Source: Astropecten irregularis (taxonomy: Eukaryota; Echinodermata; Asteroidea; Paxillosida; Astropectinidae). From it: a stretch of DNA of 64,000 nucleotides. The translations under genes and the position numbers were made by a program. Positions 1-12,614 of the stretch are shown here, piece after piece. The DNA lies in NCBI GenBank assembly GCA_963971285.1, contig OZ020248.1:25161764-25225763 (forward strand), read 5' to 3'. The notes under the pieces are model-generated. The model was not told the origin of the DNA and did not search any database. It saw nothing but the letters and a program-made list of their open reading frames with translations. The first letter of the stretch is position 1. Each line of letters starts with the position of its first letter.

Positions 1-837
1 GAAATCTCGCCAACAAATTGATCAAAGTGAGCTATACGTGCAGAGCAAACGGCCTCGAGAGATCGGTTGCTCAGTAGAAAATTACTCAAATTTCAAGAAA
101 CAGCGTCCTTTTGTTGTTTTCATCTAATGATTAAGTATCACCAAGGTGTATACTTATAAACATATATTTACCTCCCCGAAGTCAAAATGTATTGTCAAAC
201 CACTTGAGAAAAGGAAACTTAAACATAATTCTCGATCGAGTTGAATTTATACGGTGGCTGGCATCAAACGTCTGATCTATAGACAGCCGGATTGAATTCT
301 ATAGTGCATCACGTAGCTTCAATATAATTAGATATGCATTTAATTATTTGGTTTTTTTTATTCTTCACAATAAAACGCCCATAACCTGCAGCTCGCTCAT
401 CAACTGATATTATGCAAATAAGAACTGAATTTCACATCTCTGATTTCAGCAGAGGGCGCCCTTGAATAAGTGATGCAAAACACAAAATCTCTACTTTCTC
501 ATCGATGCAAGTATAAATCATTCTTGTTAGACTCCATTTAACAAATCCAATTCAGCAAATTCTAATAAATGAATACATATAAAATTTCCATTACTCTCTC
601 AGGAAATTGGGTATTAATTATGGCAAAATTAAACGGAGATCTACATTTTTTTGTCAACAAAACATTTCACTATATAATTATGCAATTGGTTTTGGAGAAA
701 ACGATCAGTTTATTATTTAGCTCATTACAGTATTGCTATTGACCTTTTGCTTGGACGGCCAGGCTATTTCATATTTTTAGAGCCACAAAATCAATTAAAA
801 CACCATTCAAATGGAAGTATGAAATACAGATGATAAC
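1..837. other. AT-rich intergenic, nothing recognised
   Basis: I see no gene, RNA or clear transposon end here. Positions 240-330 contain a stretch (catcaaacgtctgatctata, then gacagccg) that recurs near 25790-25830, so a dispersed repeat fragment is present. Confidence 0.4.
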
Positions 838-1076
838 TTTAAAGGTAGTATCATGCTACCATACCACAGTGCCCACTTTTAGGGGAAACAGTGAAAAACG
901 CCCACAATATTTTAAAAATCTTTTCACCGTAATTTGGTCATGAATTTTACTATTTTCTGGATGAAATACAGCATTTCAGGCAGAAAGAAATGCTAACGGT
1001 ATGTTTCTACCATCACCATCTTTAAACCCTGTACGTTATGGGTAGGCCTAATTCTGTGCAGATTTCTGTTTCGGTA
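838..1076. repeat. MITE-C copy, degenerate
   Basis: It begins TTTAAAGGTAGTATCATG and continues with the internal blocks of the family seen at 43176-43503 and 47574-47936 (GTGCCCAC..., GTGAAAAACGCCCAC, TTTCTGGAT, ATTTCAGGC, TTTCTACCATCACCATC). The far end is diverged. This is a non-autonomous DNA transposon remnant with no coding capacity. Confidence 0.6.
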
Positions 1077-1955
1077 TGCGACCAACTAATGATAGTTAAT
1101 TAATACACAGTACAATGCTGATAGGAGAAAACATCCCATGAAATGTTTTTGTCTGAAATGCCATATTCGTTGAGAAATATATTAAACTATTTTCTAACGC
1201 ATAATATCGTTGAAATGTGTAAACGGGTTGACCTCAACCTTGTCAGTTAAGGTATATGATGGATTACAAAATGTACTTTCACTGTCAGCAACGGTTTTGT
1301 CGCAAAAACCAGTTCTGTAAACATTCCTTTAATCAAGCATAGTAGATTTATAAATGGTGCGTAGACCCTGTGCATTACGGGCTTACACCGCGACGTACGT
1401 ACGTTCATCATAGTCGGTGTTGTACGTGATTGATATAGGAGAAGCAAGGTTGGATGGAGTATGCATATTACCGTGCACATTTCGCAGCAAACACGATCGA
1501 CTCTACATACGTTGTACAGACGGTGTCACGGTATACGGTATATGCCCTTGTGATCACTGCGCGTCCGAGATATTTCGTTGTGGGTCAATATCAGTTCAAA
1601 CTTGGAGAATTGCGCATGCGCAGTTCGATCTTACCATACGACTTGGGAGCCGCGATTTTCCGTCCTGTGTAGATACGACAGTAAATAATAATTGCGATTT
1701 AGTGTTTGTTTCTTATAGTGTGTGTGAACTTGACTATTATCTATTATGGATCATTGAAATATGAACAAATGAAAAATATCATTCGAATCGGCCATCCCCG
1801 GCAAACCGTATACTGATCATGTTGGTATGGATACAGTGTGATTGATAATGGCATGTGACGTCATGATGCTATTTATTGCACTAGGGAGTGGATTGATACC
1901 TGTTTTATTCTGATTGGTTGATGCCTACGTGTGCCGCGAAACAGGTAGGGCGCGG
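1077..1955. other. intergenic, nothing supported
   Basis: Open frames of up to 115 codons occur on the + strand (1417-1764), but they overlap in several frames and show no domain or splice-site pattern. I do not call a gene. Confidence 0.35.
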
Positions 1956-1960
1956 TTGGG

Positions 1961-1969
1961 ATTATAACC
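1961..1969 (+). promoter_or_regulatory. possible weak TATA element for the PAN/EGF gene
   Basis: ATTATAACC lies about 170 bases upstream of the start codon at 2136. It matches the TATA consensus poorly. No transcript evidence is available, so this is only a candidate. Confidence 0.2.
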
Positions 1970-2135
1970 ACACGTAAGGTGAATCTTGTTTCCAGTGGTT
2001 GGTGTGAGTCGAAATAAACGGTTGTTGAAAGACTCAGCTGCGTACGGACGTTCGAAGTTTCAAATTTTGTTTAACTATACCGCCTTTACTTTCCTTGGTA
2101 AAAAAAATACAAGAAAAATTCAAACTTTCCTGAAA

Positions 2136-2514
2136 ATGGAATACATAAATTTTCTCGTTGCTCTTTTTAAAATTATCACCTCTATTGCTGCCGCCGACTT
2201 AGACATCCCGTCTTGTCAACCTGTGGCAAGACAGCAGCAAATGCGACTGGGTTACACCCACAAATTTTACCGCGGCCCAAAGTCAGATCATATCTATCGT
2301 GGAAATGGAAGTGCCTATCGCAATGGCACCACAGGCTCCTATCTGACGTGTGCCGGGATGTGTCTGCAGGAAGATGCCTGCAAATCATTCAACTTCTGTA
2401 AAGATGAAAACAGCTGTGAGCTGAACGCAGCGGTCTTCTCCAGCATGACTGACCTACTACTCAAAATTGGCTGCAAGTACTTCGATGAGAAGTACCACGA
2501 GCCCGTGGCTGAAG
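2136..2514 (+). CDS. exon 1: signal peptide and PAN/Apple domain of a PAN-EGF-fibrinogen-like secreted protein
   Basis: This is the first coding exon of a modular extracellular protein. The start is the first in-frame ATG (AAAATGG context). The frame is open upstream to 1986 but without an ATG. Residues 1 to about 22 form a hydrophobic signal peptide (MEYINFLVALFKIITSIAAA). About residues 45-115 look like a PAN/Apple module, with the pattern CAGMCLQEDACKSFNFCKDE and a following CEL. An N-glycosylation motif (NGT) is present. The exon ends GAAG|GTAAGC in phase 1, and joining to the EGF exon at 12501 restores a GAC codon. PAN modules bind proteins or carbohydrates, so an adhesion or recognition role is likely but unproven. 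The gene continues through 12501, 14599 (uncertain), 15292, 15947, 16719, 17973, 18765 and 21103. Confidence 0.8.
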
Positions 2515-2639
2515 GTAAGCATTTTCCTCTCACTATAAAACGGATCTGTGATCATTCCATTCGCATACTCGTTATGGGATGGATTTCTAATTATCGTGAA
2601 TTGTTTTCTCTTTATAGTTCATTTTAAAATTCCTCTGAA

Positions 2640-3262
2640 AACTCATAAAAGAGATTAAACAGTGATTACAATTGCAGAAGAAATCGACGTAAATCAATGA
2701 GAGATATTCCTATAGGGATATCAAATTGAATTGCATACAATAATACTCATAATGAATCTTAATTAAAGCAGTTGAAATCAATCTATGTGTTTTGTTTTGA
2801 TTACCATATTATTCTTATAACAGACAAATATTACGGTACATTTTGGCAACATTACTGAGGAGTTTTTAGAGCGAATTTGTTGATGATGTACATCATTTAT
2901 AATAATAGCCACGCAAACGTATAAACCATCGTGTTAAATGCGTTGTAAACAAACAATATTCAGTATGCATTTGAGAGAGATAGCCAAATTGACATAATTA
3001 TCTCCTTATTACCAATATTTGAAAGAAACTTTGTAGAAATCATGAAGCAATTGACAATTCCCGGCCATTTTTGGCAAATGAGCGGTTAATTTCATTTTCA
3101 CACTACGGAAGAGTATAAGGGCCATAATTCATAAAAGAGATTAAACAGTGATTATAATTGCAGAGTAAATCGACCTAAATCAATGACAGATAGGGATATC
3201 AAATTGAAATGCATATTATAAAGTATCCATTGTAGAAATCAAAAATCAATTGACATTCATTT
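2640..3262. repeat. direct duplication, about 100-bp units 488 bp apart
   Basis: CATAAAAGAGATTAAACAGT and the following ~90 bases near 2644-2740 recur near 3132-3225 with a few changes and a small deletion. A MITE-A end-like segment (GGCAAATGAGCGG) lies between them at about 3072. Confidence 0.6.
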
Positions 3263-3444
3263 CTGCTTTGATATTCTCCTTGTGTCTACCACCGGATTAA
3301 TTAGATTAAACAAAAACTGTGTATCCCTCTCCCGTTCCTCTACAACTGCCCCTCCCCCAGCCCCAATCAACAACCCCCTTTTTCTCATGTTCCCCCTTTT
3401 CCCCTTTGCTTTAACCTCCTATGGACCAACTTTTTTCTATGTGT

Positions 3445-3835
3445 TTTCCCGGTCATTTTCGGCAAATGAGCGGGCAATTTCATGTTCTCGCATTCGTGTT
3501 GACGTGATTTTGCCTACTCGGTTGAAAACGTCACTCGATTTCACTTTGATGCATCCGTATTTAAATAGAGCATTACATTCAATTAAATTAATTCAACAGT
3601 TGTTCAGTTTAGCCATGCAAAATCGGCATTCAATTTAGCACGCTGCCAAAAGCCGTTACGAATTTGAATGCTTTCCGAGTGGAATTTTAAATTGAAAGTC
3701 CATTATTTTTATTCGCATGAAGCTTGTTTACATTTTTTTGCACATAAAGTGAAATTGAATGCCTTGCAGTTGTACGCGAAATGGAATGACGTAGCGTTTA
3801 AATTGTTTGCTCATTTGCCGAAATTGACCGGTAAA
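3445..3835. repeat. MITE-A, reference copy
   Basis: The left end is CCGGTCATTTTCGGCAAATG. The right end is its inverse (CATTTGCCGAAATTGACCGG), giving about 390 bp with terminal inverted repeats of about 25 bp and no transposase. The same family occurs at 25923-26291 and forms part of each unit of the array at 5217-10215. Confidence 0.75.
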
Positions 3836-3894
3836 TCCTATATTACCAATTAAAGAAGTGTATAATGTCTCGCTAATTTTGTTGAAGCTTTAAG

Positions 3895-4145
3895 CTGAGT
3901 GTATACTGTCAACAATTTCGGTAACATTTCCGGTAATCATATTGCCCAGTTAGAGCAACACACCTGGGCAACACGACTTTGGGCCCTGTGTACACTAGCA
4001 ACATTTGGCCAACATGTTACCGAGACGTTGCTGCGACATGTTACCCAACTCGTTTTGCTCTGTGTACACTGACAACATTTTCAGCAACAACGTACCTGGA
4101 CATCATGTTACCGAGATTCTTACCGAAAATGCTGTCAATGTACAC
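3895..4145. repeat. dispersed repeat with GTGTACACT...GCAACATTT motifs
   Basis: GTGTACACTAGCAACATTT (near 3989) and GTGTACACTGACAACATTT (near 4063), each followed by GTTACCGAG-like text, indicate an internally repetitive small element. I could not define its ends. Confidence 0.4.
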
Positions 4146-4203
4146 TCTGCTTTACGCAAAGTACTATTCTCGTCTTTCATTCGTTATGTGGAGAAAGACA
4201 TAA

Positions 4204-5216
4204 AATAATTATAAAAAAGTCTTTTTCAATTTTTAAGAGCACATTCCGGTTTTTTTTTTCGCACTAAAAGAATGGTTCATTATACAATGTTAGCATAAAA
4301 CTAAGATATTTTTTGCATATTTACATGTCCCTCAAACTGTTTTCTTTGTGGTCATATAACATTAACTGTTCCTGTCTCGTGATTTGTTTCCTATGGCAAC
4401 TTATAATTATGATTCCCCTTACACACACACACCGATTAGCCTGCTGAGGGTGGGTCCAAATTTCTGGAAACAATGTGTCTCAAATTATTGCGCTGCGATG
4501 ACATTATATGGTTCTCGTGGACGCTGTGTTCCGTAATCCACGCAAGACCAAAATACCACGTAATGTTTATGTTCCTTATAACCAGTTCCCCATTACAAAC
4601 TGCTGCACAAAGTGTCATTTGAAGCAGCTCTTTGAAACAATATACACCATGTTAATGTATCGCACGAGATAAAACCAGAATCCATTTCCAAAAAGCTGGT
4701 TAAAAGGTTAACAGAAATTCTAACAGCATGCATGCAGTGATTTTAGAATGTTGCTAAAAACCAAACATTCATTAAACTCTTTTGGTAAGAAAAAGACACT
4801 ACAGTGAAAACAAATAAACGGGGTGCAGCCACTGACAACAAATCCCCATTTTAAGCTTTGACGTCATCTAGTGAAATAAACTTACACGCTTGCTATCAAC
4901 TGTTCCGCGGCTTAGGTAACATTTTGGTGGTTTTATTTTCTCAGAATTTTCTTACATCTGAGAAAAAGAGCCTCTTTTGATTTTTATTTCGCAATATAAA
5001 CATGAACGATGAAATTTGCGCGCAGAAACACCGGTACTTAAATTTTGTGTTAAGTGCTCTGTTCTGTTCTGCTACTTTGTTTCAGTTCATTTATTGTTCT
5101 ATTCGGTTCGGTACGGTATTGTTCGGTTCGGCTCGGTTCTGTTCGGTTTGGTTAAACACCAACAAGCGATTTTAATTAAATGTTCACGATTAAGTTTTTG
5201 ATATACCTTCTATAGG
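4204..5216. other. intronic, mostly unremarkable; GGTTCG-rich tract at about 5100-5155
   Basis: No gene is visible. The tract at about 5100-5155 is a degenerate simple repeat of GGTTCGGT/GTTCGG type. Confidence 0.4.
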
Positions 5217-5848
5217 TTTTCCCGGTCATTTCCGGCAAATGAGAGGACAATGTAAACGCTGCGTCATTCCAATTCGCGTGAAACTGCAAGGCACTTTCAC
5301 TTCATGCACTTCATGTGCAAGAAAATGTTCACAATCGTCAGAAGATTAAACAGAATCGCCTTTCAATTTAAAATTGTAATCGAACAGCATTCAAATTCGC
5401 AAGGGCTTTTGTTTTTGCAGCGGGCGCATAGCATAGGCAAAGTCGCGTCAACACGAATGCGTGAAAATGAAATTGGCCGCTCAAAATTATGTCGAACATG
5501 ACCGTAAAAACCTATTATTATTAGAAACCGCACAATTTTGCCGCCTATGATCTGCACACGTTCACATTTGTGTAGACAAATCTTGTTAGGCCAACGCGTC
5601 ACCCAATTGACTCAATCCATTTCAAACCGTTTCTTCCCTCGAGCACCGTGCTCACTCCATTGATTTTACGCTCCTGACTAAGGAGTCTTGTTAGTCGTCG
5701 GAACTTCTTCACTTGTTTTTCCCAAGATACGGAATGTTGAATGAGGTTGCCTTATTTAAAATTCATTTTCGAAGATTTCTCGTATATCCACGAAAATAAT
5801 AAGTAATTTGTTTTTAAATTTAAGAGCTAAATAAAGCTGAATTGGCGA

Positions 5849-6061
5849 TTGCAACTGCATGCTGACACTTGCTACAACGCGATTTACCTTACCGCGATGT
5901 GTCGTGTGACGGCCGTGGGGCTGATGCTTCGTGTGGCCGGTCAACATTCCGTGCTGGCACGCTACTGTGTGCCGTGTTACACGGAAACTTTGTCCATGCA
6001 AGGACGTTTCATGTATGATGTAATTTCATCTGTTATGGATTGGTTTACGCTCTCAAGCTAA
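5849..6061 (+). other. array-unit open frame, copy 1 (coding status doubtful)
   Basis: This frame is shared by all three array units. It has no ATG at its start; the first ATG is within it near 5897. It reads through MCRVTAVGLMLRVAGQHSVL to a stop at 6061. It may be an old exon or may simply be open by chance. Confidence 0.25.
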
Positions 6062-6307
6062 TATTTACTTCTATTAATTGTCTTCTGTCATTACTTTTGT
6101 TAATGAACGTAAATTTATCTTTTTATATATTTATTTATTTATTTTAGAATACATTTTTAGGCCCATAAAACATAGTGACTAAAATAAACAAACTGGTCTT
6201 CCTAAGTATATAAATTGTTTTACTTTTGCCTTTCTTTATTTGTTTGTAATTGAAAAATCCTCGAAACAAAAATGCAAGCTTACGGTCGCAATAATGTCAT
6301 CACGCGC

Positions 6308-6755
6308 TTTGTGTCCGCCATGACATGAGGTTATGGGCGAATCACAACCACTAACTGCACCCTGTTATTGCTCATGTCGTGACAAGTTGACCGCCGCCCG
6401 TGTTTACATCTTACTTGAGTTCTTTGTACCGTAACTAAGCAAACAAAGATTATTCAGAAAAAAAGAAAATCATGCTACATAATAATAAACACACAAAGAA
6501 AAGGTGCGCAGATTTATGATGTAAACTGTATCGCCCGTCGTTATGTGCACAGATATTTGTGTTGTGAAAACATCGCACATCACAAAACATGCGAAGATAC
6601 TTTGTGAATTTGTGCTGTACGATGTATGAAACATCACAAATAATTATGTGCCCAGATATTTCTGATGTGCGATGTCGTCTTGCGCATGATAATATGCATA
6701 GTTGATTTCACGCTATGAGTAATGTAATGCGCGCCATGGCGACCACCACACCTCG
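6308..6755. repeat. MITE-B copy inside array unit 1
   Basis: It runs from GTCCGCCATGACATGAGG to GCGCGCCATGGCGACCACC. Its interior is rich in GATGTGCGATGT and CATCGCACATCACAAA motifs, matching the better-preserved copy at 29935-30385. Confidence 0.65.
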
Positions 6756-7937
6756 CGCGGGTATGAAACCACACTATACGTGAAAATATCTCGTAATTGT
6801 TTACCGGTCATTTTCGGCAAATGAGCGGACAATTTAAACGTTGCGTCATTCCATTTCACGTAAAACTGCAAGGCACCTCAAAATAGTCATTCTATTTCAC
6901 TTCATGTGCAAGCAAAATGATCACAAGAGACAGGCGATTAAATAGAATCGCCTTTCGAACAGCATTCAAATTCGCAACGGCTTTAGTTTTTGCAGCGTGC
7001 GTATAGTCATTCGAATTCGTTTTGGGGCAGGCATTTCTGCGAATTGTTCAGCAAATTTGGCGTTTTGTTAATCTGTAATTATGGCTGTAAAGCAAGATTA
7101 AAAAGGGTATACAAATGGTTCACTTCTTGTATGGAAATCACTTGTTATGCCCTCTGACAACGATTGTTTGTAATTGAAAAATCCTCGAAAAGAATGGCAG
7201 CTTACGGTCACTAACTATATACGAGATCATGTCATACGTTGACAGCTGATTGATGCATTTGAATGATTTACATTACATTGAGCTTGCAGTCAATTTGAAC
7301 ATCAACAGGTCCACAGCAAAATCGATTGTCCAATACTCACTAATCCTCTCATGAGACTTGATCAGATGCAAGCCAGTAAATAAAGAAATCACAAAGTAAA
7401 AAGAAATATAGAAATTAAGGGGAAAATGGAAACGACAAAAGATACATTTCAGATGTGTGAATACATTTTATAAATCGTTGTTTGCGGTTACCCTTCTAAA
7501 TTGAATGCCGATTTTGCATGGCGTCAACACAAATGCGTGAAAATGAAATTGGCCGCTCATAATTATGTCGAACATGACCGTAAAAACCTATTATTATTAG
7601 AAACCGCACAATTTTGCTGCCTATGATCTGCACACGTTCACATTTGTGTAGACAAATCTAGTAAGGTCTACGCGTCTCCCAATTGACTCAATCCATTTCA
7701 AACCGTTTCTTCCTTCGAGCAACGTGCTCACTCCGTCGATTTTACGCTCATGACTCGACTAGGGAGTCTTGTTAGTCATCCAAACTTCTTCACTTGTTTT
7801 TCCCAAGATACGGAATGTTGAATGAGGTTGCTTTATTAAAATTACATTTTCGAAGATTTCTACTACATCCACGAAAAATAAGATGCATTTTTGGAAGTTT
7901 TGAGGATACGTATGCTTCCATAAAGTTGAGTTTGCGA

Positions 7938-8096
7938 TTGCAACTAAATGCTGACACTTGCTACAACGCGATTTACCTTACCGCGATGCGGGCACGCTAC
8001 TGTGTGCCGCGTTACACGGAAACTTTGTCCGTGCAAGGATGTTTCATGTATGATGTAATTTCATCTGTTATGGATTGGTTTACGCTCTCAAGCTAA
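7938..8096 (+). other. array-unit open frame, copy 2 with in-frame 54-bp deletion
   Basis: It matches copy 1 but lacks 18 codons, between the ATG at the deletion edge and the ...ARYCVP segment. The frame is kept. See the related finding; coding status is doubtful. Confidence 0.25.
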
Positions 8097-8345
8097 GATT
8101 TACTTCTATTAATTGTCTTCTGTCATTACTTTTGTTAATGAACGTAAATTTATCTTTTTATATATTTATTTATTTATTTTAGAATACATTTTTAGGCCCA
8201 TAAAACATAGTGACTAAAATTAACGAACTGGTCTTCCAAAGTATATAAATTGTTTTACTTTTGCCTTTCTTTATTTGTTAGTAATTGAAAAATCCTCGAA
8301 ACAAAAAGGCAAGCTTACGGTCGCAATAATGTCATCACGCGCTTT

Positions 8346-8795
8346 GTGTCCGCCATGACATGAGGTTATGGGCGAATCACAACCACTAACTGCACCCTGT
8401 TATTGCTCATGTCGTGACAAGTTGACCGCCGCCCGTGTTTACATCTTACTTGAGTTCTTTGTACCGTAACTAAGCAAACAAAGATTATTCAGAAGAAACA
8501 AATCATGCTACATAATAATAAACACACAAAGAAAAGGTGCGCAGATTTATGATGTACACTGTATCGTCCGTCGTTATGTGAACAGATATTTGTGTTGTGA
8601 AAACATCGCACATCACAAAACATGCGAAGATACTTTGTGAATTTGTGCTGTACGATGTATGAAACATCACAAATAATTATGTGCCCAGATATTTCTGATG
8701 TGCGATGTCGTCTTGCGCATGATATGCATAGTTGATTTCACGCTATGAGTAATGTAATGCGCGCCATGGCGACCACCACACCTCGCGCGGGTATG
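8346..8795. repeat. MITE-B copy inside array unit 2
   Basis: It is nearly identical to 6308-6755, as expected from duplication of the whole unit. Confidence 0.65.
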
Positions 8796-9957
8796 AAACC
8801 ACGCTATACGTGAGAATATCTCGTAAAATCTAAATAATTGTTTACCGGTCATTTTCGGCAAATGAGCGGACAATTTAAACGCTGCGTCATTCCATTTCAC
8901 GTGATACTGCAAGGCATCTCAAAATAGTCATTCTATTTCACTTCATGTGCAAGCAAAATGATCACAAGAGACAGGCGATTAAATAGAATCGCCTTTCGAA
9001 CAGCATTCAAATTCGCAACGGCTTTTGTTTTTGCAGCGTGCGTATAGTCATTCGAATTCGTTTTGGGGCAGGCATTTCTGCGAATTGTTCAGCAAATTTG
9101 GCGTTTTGTGAATCTGTAATTATGGCTGTAAAGCAAGATTAAAAATGGTATATAAATGGTTCACTTCTTGTATGGAAATCACTTGTTATGCCCTCTGACA
9201 ACGATTGTTTGTAATTGAAAAATCCTGGAAAAGAATGGCAGCTTACGGTCGCTATACGAGATCATGTCATACGTTGACGGCTGATTGATGCATTTGAATG
9301 ATTTACATTACATTGAGCTTGCAGTCAATTTGAACATCAACAGGTCCACAGCAAAATCGATTGTCCAATACTCACTAATCCTCTCATGAGACTTGATCAG
9401 ATGCAAGCCAGTCAATAAAGAAATCACAAAGTAAACAGAAATATAGAAATTAAGGGGAAAAGGGAAACGACAAAAGATACATTTCAGGTGTGTGAATACA
9501 TTTTATAAATCGTTGTTTGCGGTTACCCTGCTAAATTGAATGCCGATTTTGCATGGTGTCAACACAATGCGTGAAAATGAAATTGGCCGCTGATAATTAT
9601 GCCGAACATGACCGTAAAAACCTATTATTATTAGTAACCGCACAATTTTGCCGCCTATGATCTGCACACGCTCACATTTATGTAGACAAATCTTGTTAGG
9701 CCAACGCGTCACCCAATTGACTCAATCCATTTCAAACCGTTTCTTCCCTCGAGCACCGTGCTCACTCCGTCGATTTTACGTTCATTATTAGGGAGTCTTG
9801 TAAGTCGTCCAAACTTGTTCACTTGTTTTTCCCAAGATACGGAATGTTGAACGAGGTTGCTTTATTTAAAATTCATTTTCGAAGATTTCTCGTATATCCA
9901 CGAAAATAATAAGTTTTTATTTTTTTATTTGAGAGCTAAATTAAGCTGAATTGGTGA

Positions 9958-10170
9958 TTGCAACTGCATGCTGACACTTGCTACAACGCGATTTACCTTA
10001 CCGCGATGTGTCGTGTGACGGCCGTGGGGCTGATGCTTCGTGCAGCCGGTCAACATTCCGTGCTGGCACGCTACTGTGTGCCGCGTTACACGGAAACTTT
10101 GTCCGTGCAAGGACGTTTCATGTATGATGTAATTTCATCTGTTATGGATTGGTTTTCGCTCTCAAGCTAA
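9958..10170 (+). other. array-unit open frame, copy 3 (coding status doubtful)
   Basis: It has the same length as copy 1 and only a few amino-acid changes (V to A, C to R, M to V, T to S). Confidence 0.25.
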
Positions 10171-10215
10171 GATTTACTTCTATTAATTGTCATCTGTCAT
10201 TACTTTTGTTAATGA

Positions 10216-11603
10216 ACGTACATTTATTCTTTCTTTTTTGGGGGAGGAATTTAGTAGATGTCTATAGCTAAGCCCACAAAAAGTGTATACAATTAACAAA
10301 CTGGTCTGCCAAGTAAATTGTTTTATCTGATGCCAACATTTGCATTTACTTTTATTCAAACTATGTTTCTCTTTTTGAAGTGTACTTTTTTGGTCTACCA
10401 TAGACCAAAATGTCCTTCAATTTTTTTTACCAGACGGGTCTCTTGTCTTAAACAATAATTGGAAGTGAATGCATTTCTTTGAAAAAATTCAAATTACCTT
10501 TAATATTGGTTTGTGTTTGGTCTTATGTCATTTTGGCATTTCGTTTTGTGGTTTTGTCTCATCATTATGCCTATTCCGCGTTCGGTTGTATCGTTTTGTC
10601 ATGCCATTTTGTTTCTGCGGCATTCAGTTTTGTCGTTTGGTCTAACCATTATGTATATTCATCATTCCGTCTGCTGTTTGTCTTCAGTTCTATAAAAAGC
10701 ATCATTCTGTCCTGCAAGTTCGTAGCGCGATTCTGCGCGTTTGTCTGTCGATTCCACGATTCTTTACCATTTTGCGAATAATCGTTCGGCATCGTGTTTT
10801 CGCTGCGCCGTTTGTGCCAATAATGTGAAATCGTCATGCGGTTTTTTTTTTTGGAACGTCCTAAAAAAAGGTGCGCCTGTGTCTGCATGGTCAAACCGGG
10901 TAGACCTTTGGCACTGGTCAACAGTGTATTTCCAAGCGACTTGTAGAGAGGCGATGGCGGTGGATGGCAGGAGCAGGCTGACGAGATCGCGGTCGAACCT
11001 TACTGCGCCGGAACCGTCTTTTGTGCGTTCCACTGATGGGCATTCCACCCACAGCTCTTTGCTGAGCCGACGGACGAGGTAAGACCACAATATCAAGCCT
11101 CGAATCCAAACACTGCCGAGCCAGGGAGTTTACGGCCAACTGAGCCGGGACGAGGGCTCAAAATTCTCGTCCAGCCGAGCAAAAAACACGACGAAGGAAT
11201 AGCTAGCGATGTCCGGTATACGTCTTACTCGTAAAACACATCAGATTTTCAAACGTAGATACAAATCAGGTACAAAAGGCAACATATCTCGAGCAATATA
11301 TTTGAACCAAATTGTTGCAGCTTCGAAAGGCTATGTTTTAATCCAGCCGAACTGACTTACGCTAACAATCATGTACGTACGATACCGATCACGAGGAACG
11401 AAGGTACACATGGACAGCACATGGGCCTAGGTACCAATACAAAAATCCCCCAATTTCCCCGTTTCACGCTTGTTATGTATTCGTTTCTTTCTTTTCAATT
11501 GTTTTCTTTTTTCGTTTTTTTCTCTCCTATTCCTTAAATGTTGGTACTTTCTTTCTTTTCCATCCACATTTATACTGAGCAAAGGGGATGTGAGGCGAGA
11601 TGT
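10216..11603. other. intronic, nothing recognised
   Basis: About 10480-10700 is a degenerate GTTTTGT-rich repeat that makes a spurious hydrophobic open frame. About 10870-11200 is GC-richer with overlapping open frames on both strands but no recognisable domain. Confidence 0.35.
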
Positions 11604-11981
11604 GGTGGGCGCCATGACACATGACACTCGTGGCGCACATTATAGCGTGAAATTAACTATGCATATCATTCACAAATTCACAAATATCTGCGCAAATGTT
11701 GTGATGTGCGATGTTTGCACATTCAAATATCAGTGTGTATATAATGACGTGCGATGCATCAAACATCACAAATCTGCGGATATTTTCTTTGTGTGTTTTT
11801 TTCATAAAATGTGGCATGATTTTTCCTGAATAGTCTTTGTTAACCTAGTTACGGTACGAAGAACTCAAGTGAAATGTAACCCCATGTTATTAAAACAGTG
11901 GTCAACTGCCACAACATGCACAATAACTAAATGCAGTTAGTGGTTGTGATTCGCCCATAATGTCATTTTGCTATGGCGGCC
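11604..11981. repeat. MITE-B copy, inverted relative to 29935-30385
   Basis: It starts GTGGGCGCCATGACACATG and ends near CCCATAATGTCATTTTGC and TATGGCGG. The interior shares the GATGTGCGATGT and TAACTGCATTT...GGTTGTGATTCGCCC segments of the family. Confidence 0.65.
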
Positions 11982-12500
11982 TTATAATGCGTGATGACAC
12001 TATATAGACGTGAATTTGTAATGATCACTGAATATAAAACGAAGCACACATGAATGAATGATTATCCATTATATTCATTGGTGGTAGATAAACGAGGTAC
12101 CAATATTATTTTGAGTGCTGGAGCATTATTATGGGGATCCCTTATTTACAGAAATGGTTCTGTCTACCGAGTATCCCCTGTTGTGGGTAGCCAGTTATAC
12201 TCCGAAAGACCCCCACAATTGGGCCTAAATACCAAGTTGGCCTATAAGGGAAGATGAGACAGGTACCAGGAAAAACCTATGCTAACTGATCAGGCTCAGT
12301 CCATGGTACATGAAAAAAAAACTTCAGACATTTTGTCCGTTGTTTAAGGGGTGCCAGATACCCCCAAATGTGTACCCTACCCCACATGACATATGCTATG
12401 TAAAGAATATTCAAGGATTCCCCGGTAACCAAAAAAGACTTATTATTAACATAATTATCGCTCGCCACTGATTACGTCATATCCTCGCTATCCACTGCAG

Positions 12501-12614
12501 ACCCGTGTTCCTCCAATCCATGCAGCAATGGAGGAACCTGCATTACTGAGGATGGAAGTACCTTCGTATGTCAGTGCCCATCGGGTTACAGTGGAGACAT
12601 CTGCCAAAATTCAG
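12501..12614 (+). CDS. EGF-like exon 1 of the PAN-EGF-fibrinogen-like gene
   Basis: The exon is 114 bases, phase 1 to phase 1, flanked by CACTGCAG and GTGAAC. It encodes a complete EGF-like domain beginning [14 protein letters not shown] and continuing [14 protein letters not shown], with all six cysteines. It lacks the D/N-x-D/N-E/Q lead of a calcium-binding EGF. The symmetrical phase is typical of shuffled EGF exons. Confidence 0.9.

Larger units (their letters stand above)
5217..10215. repeat. three-unit tandem array, full period about 2.04 kb
   Basis: Unit 1 (about 5217-6795) is shorter. Unit 2 (about 6796-8838) and unit 3 (from about 8839) match over most of their length. The marker CCGGTCATTT...GGCAAATGAG starts at 5222, 6804 and 8845, giving steps of 1582 and 2041 bases. 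Each unit contains an inverted MITE-A, a shared open frame near its end, and (units 1 and 2) a MITE-B copy. Unit 1 lacks an insertion of about 460 bp present inside the MITE-A of units 2 and 3. Similarity ends near 10215. Confidence 0.8.
2515..12500 (+). other. intron 1 (about 10 kb), transposon-filled
   Basis: It is bounded by a GTAAGC donor and a TCCACTGCAG acceptor, both joining phase-1 exons. Inside are a short duplication, MITE-A and MITE-B copies and the three-unit array at 5217-10215. I found no further PAN or EGF exon, but a very short exon could be missed. Confidence 0.65.

Noticed and set aside
1986..2135. N-terminal extension of the PAN/EGF gene to 1986
   Set aside because: No ATG occurs upstream of 2136 in this frame, and the signal peptide starts at 2136.
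5756..6001. Antisense frames over the array units (His-rich)
   Set aside because: They are the complement of the shared array frame, and no independent evidence supports coding.
10479..10781. 100-codon hydrophobic + frame resembling a multi-pass membrane protein
   Set aside because: The DNA is a degenerate T/G-rich repeat that forces Phe/Val/Leu codons in more than one frame.
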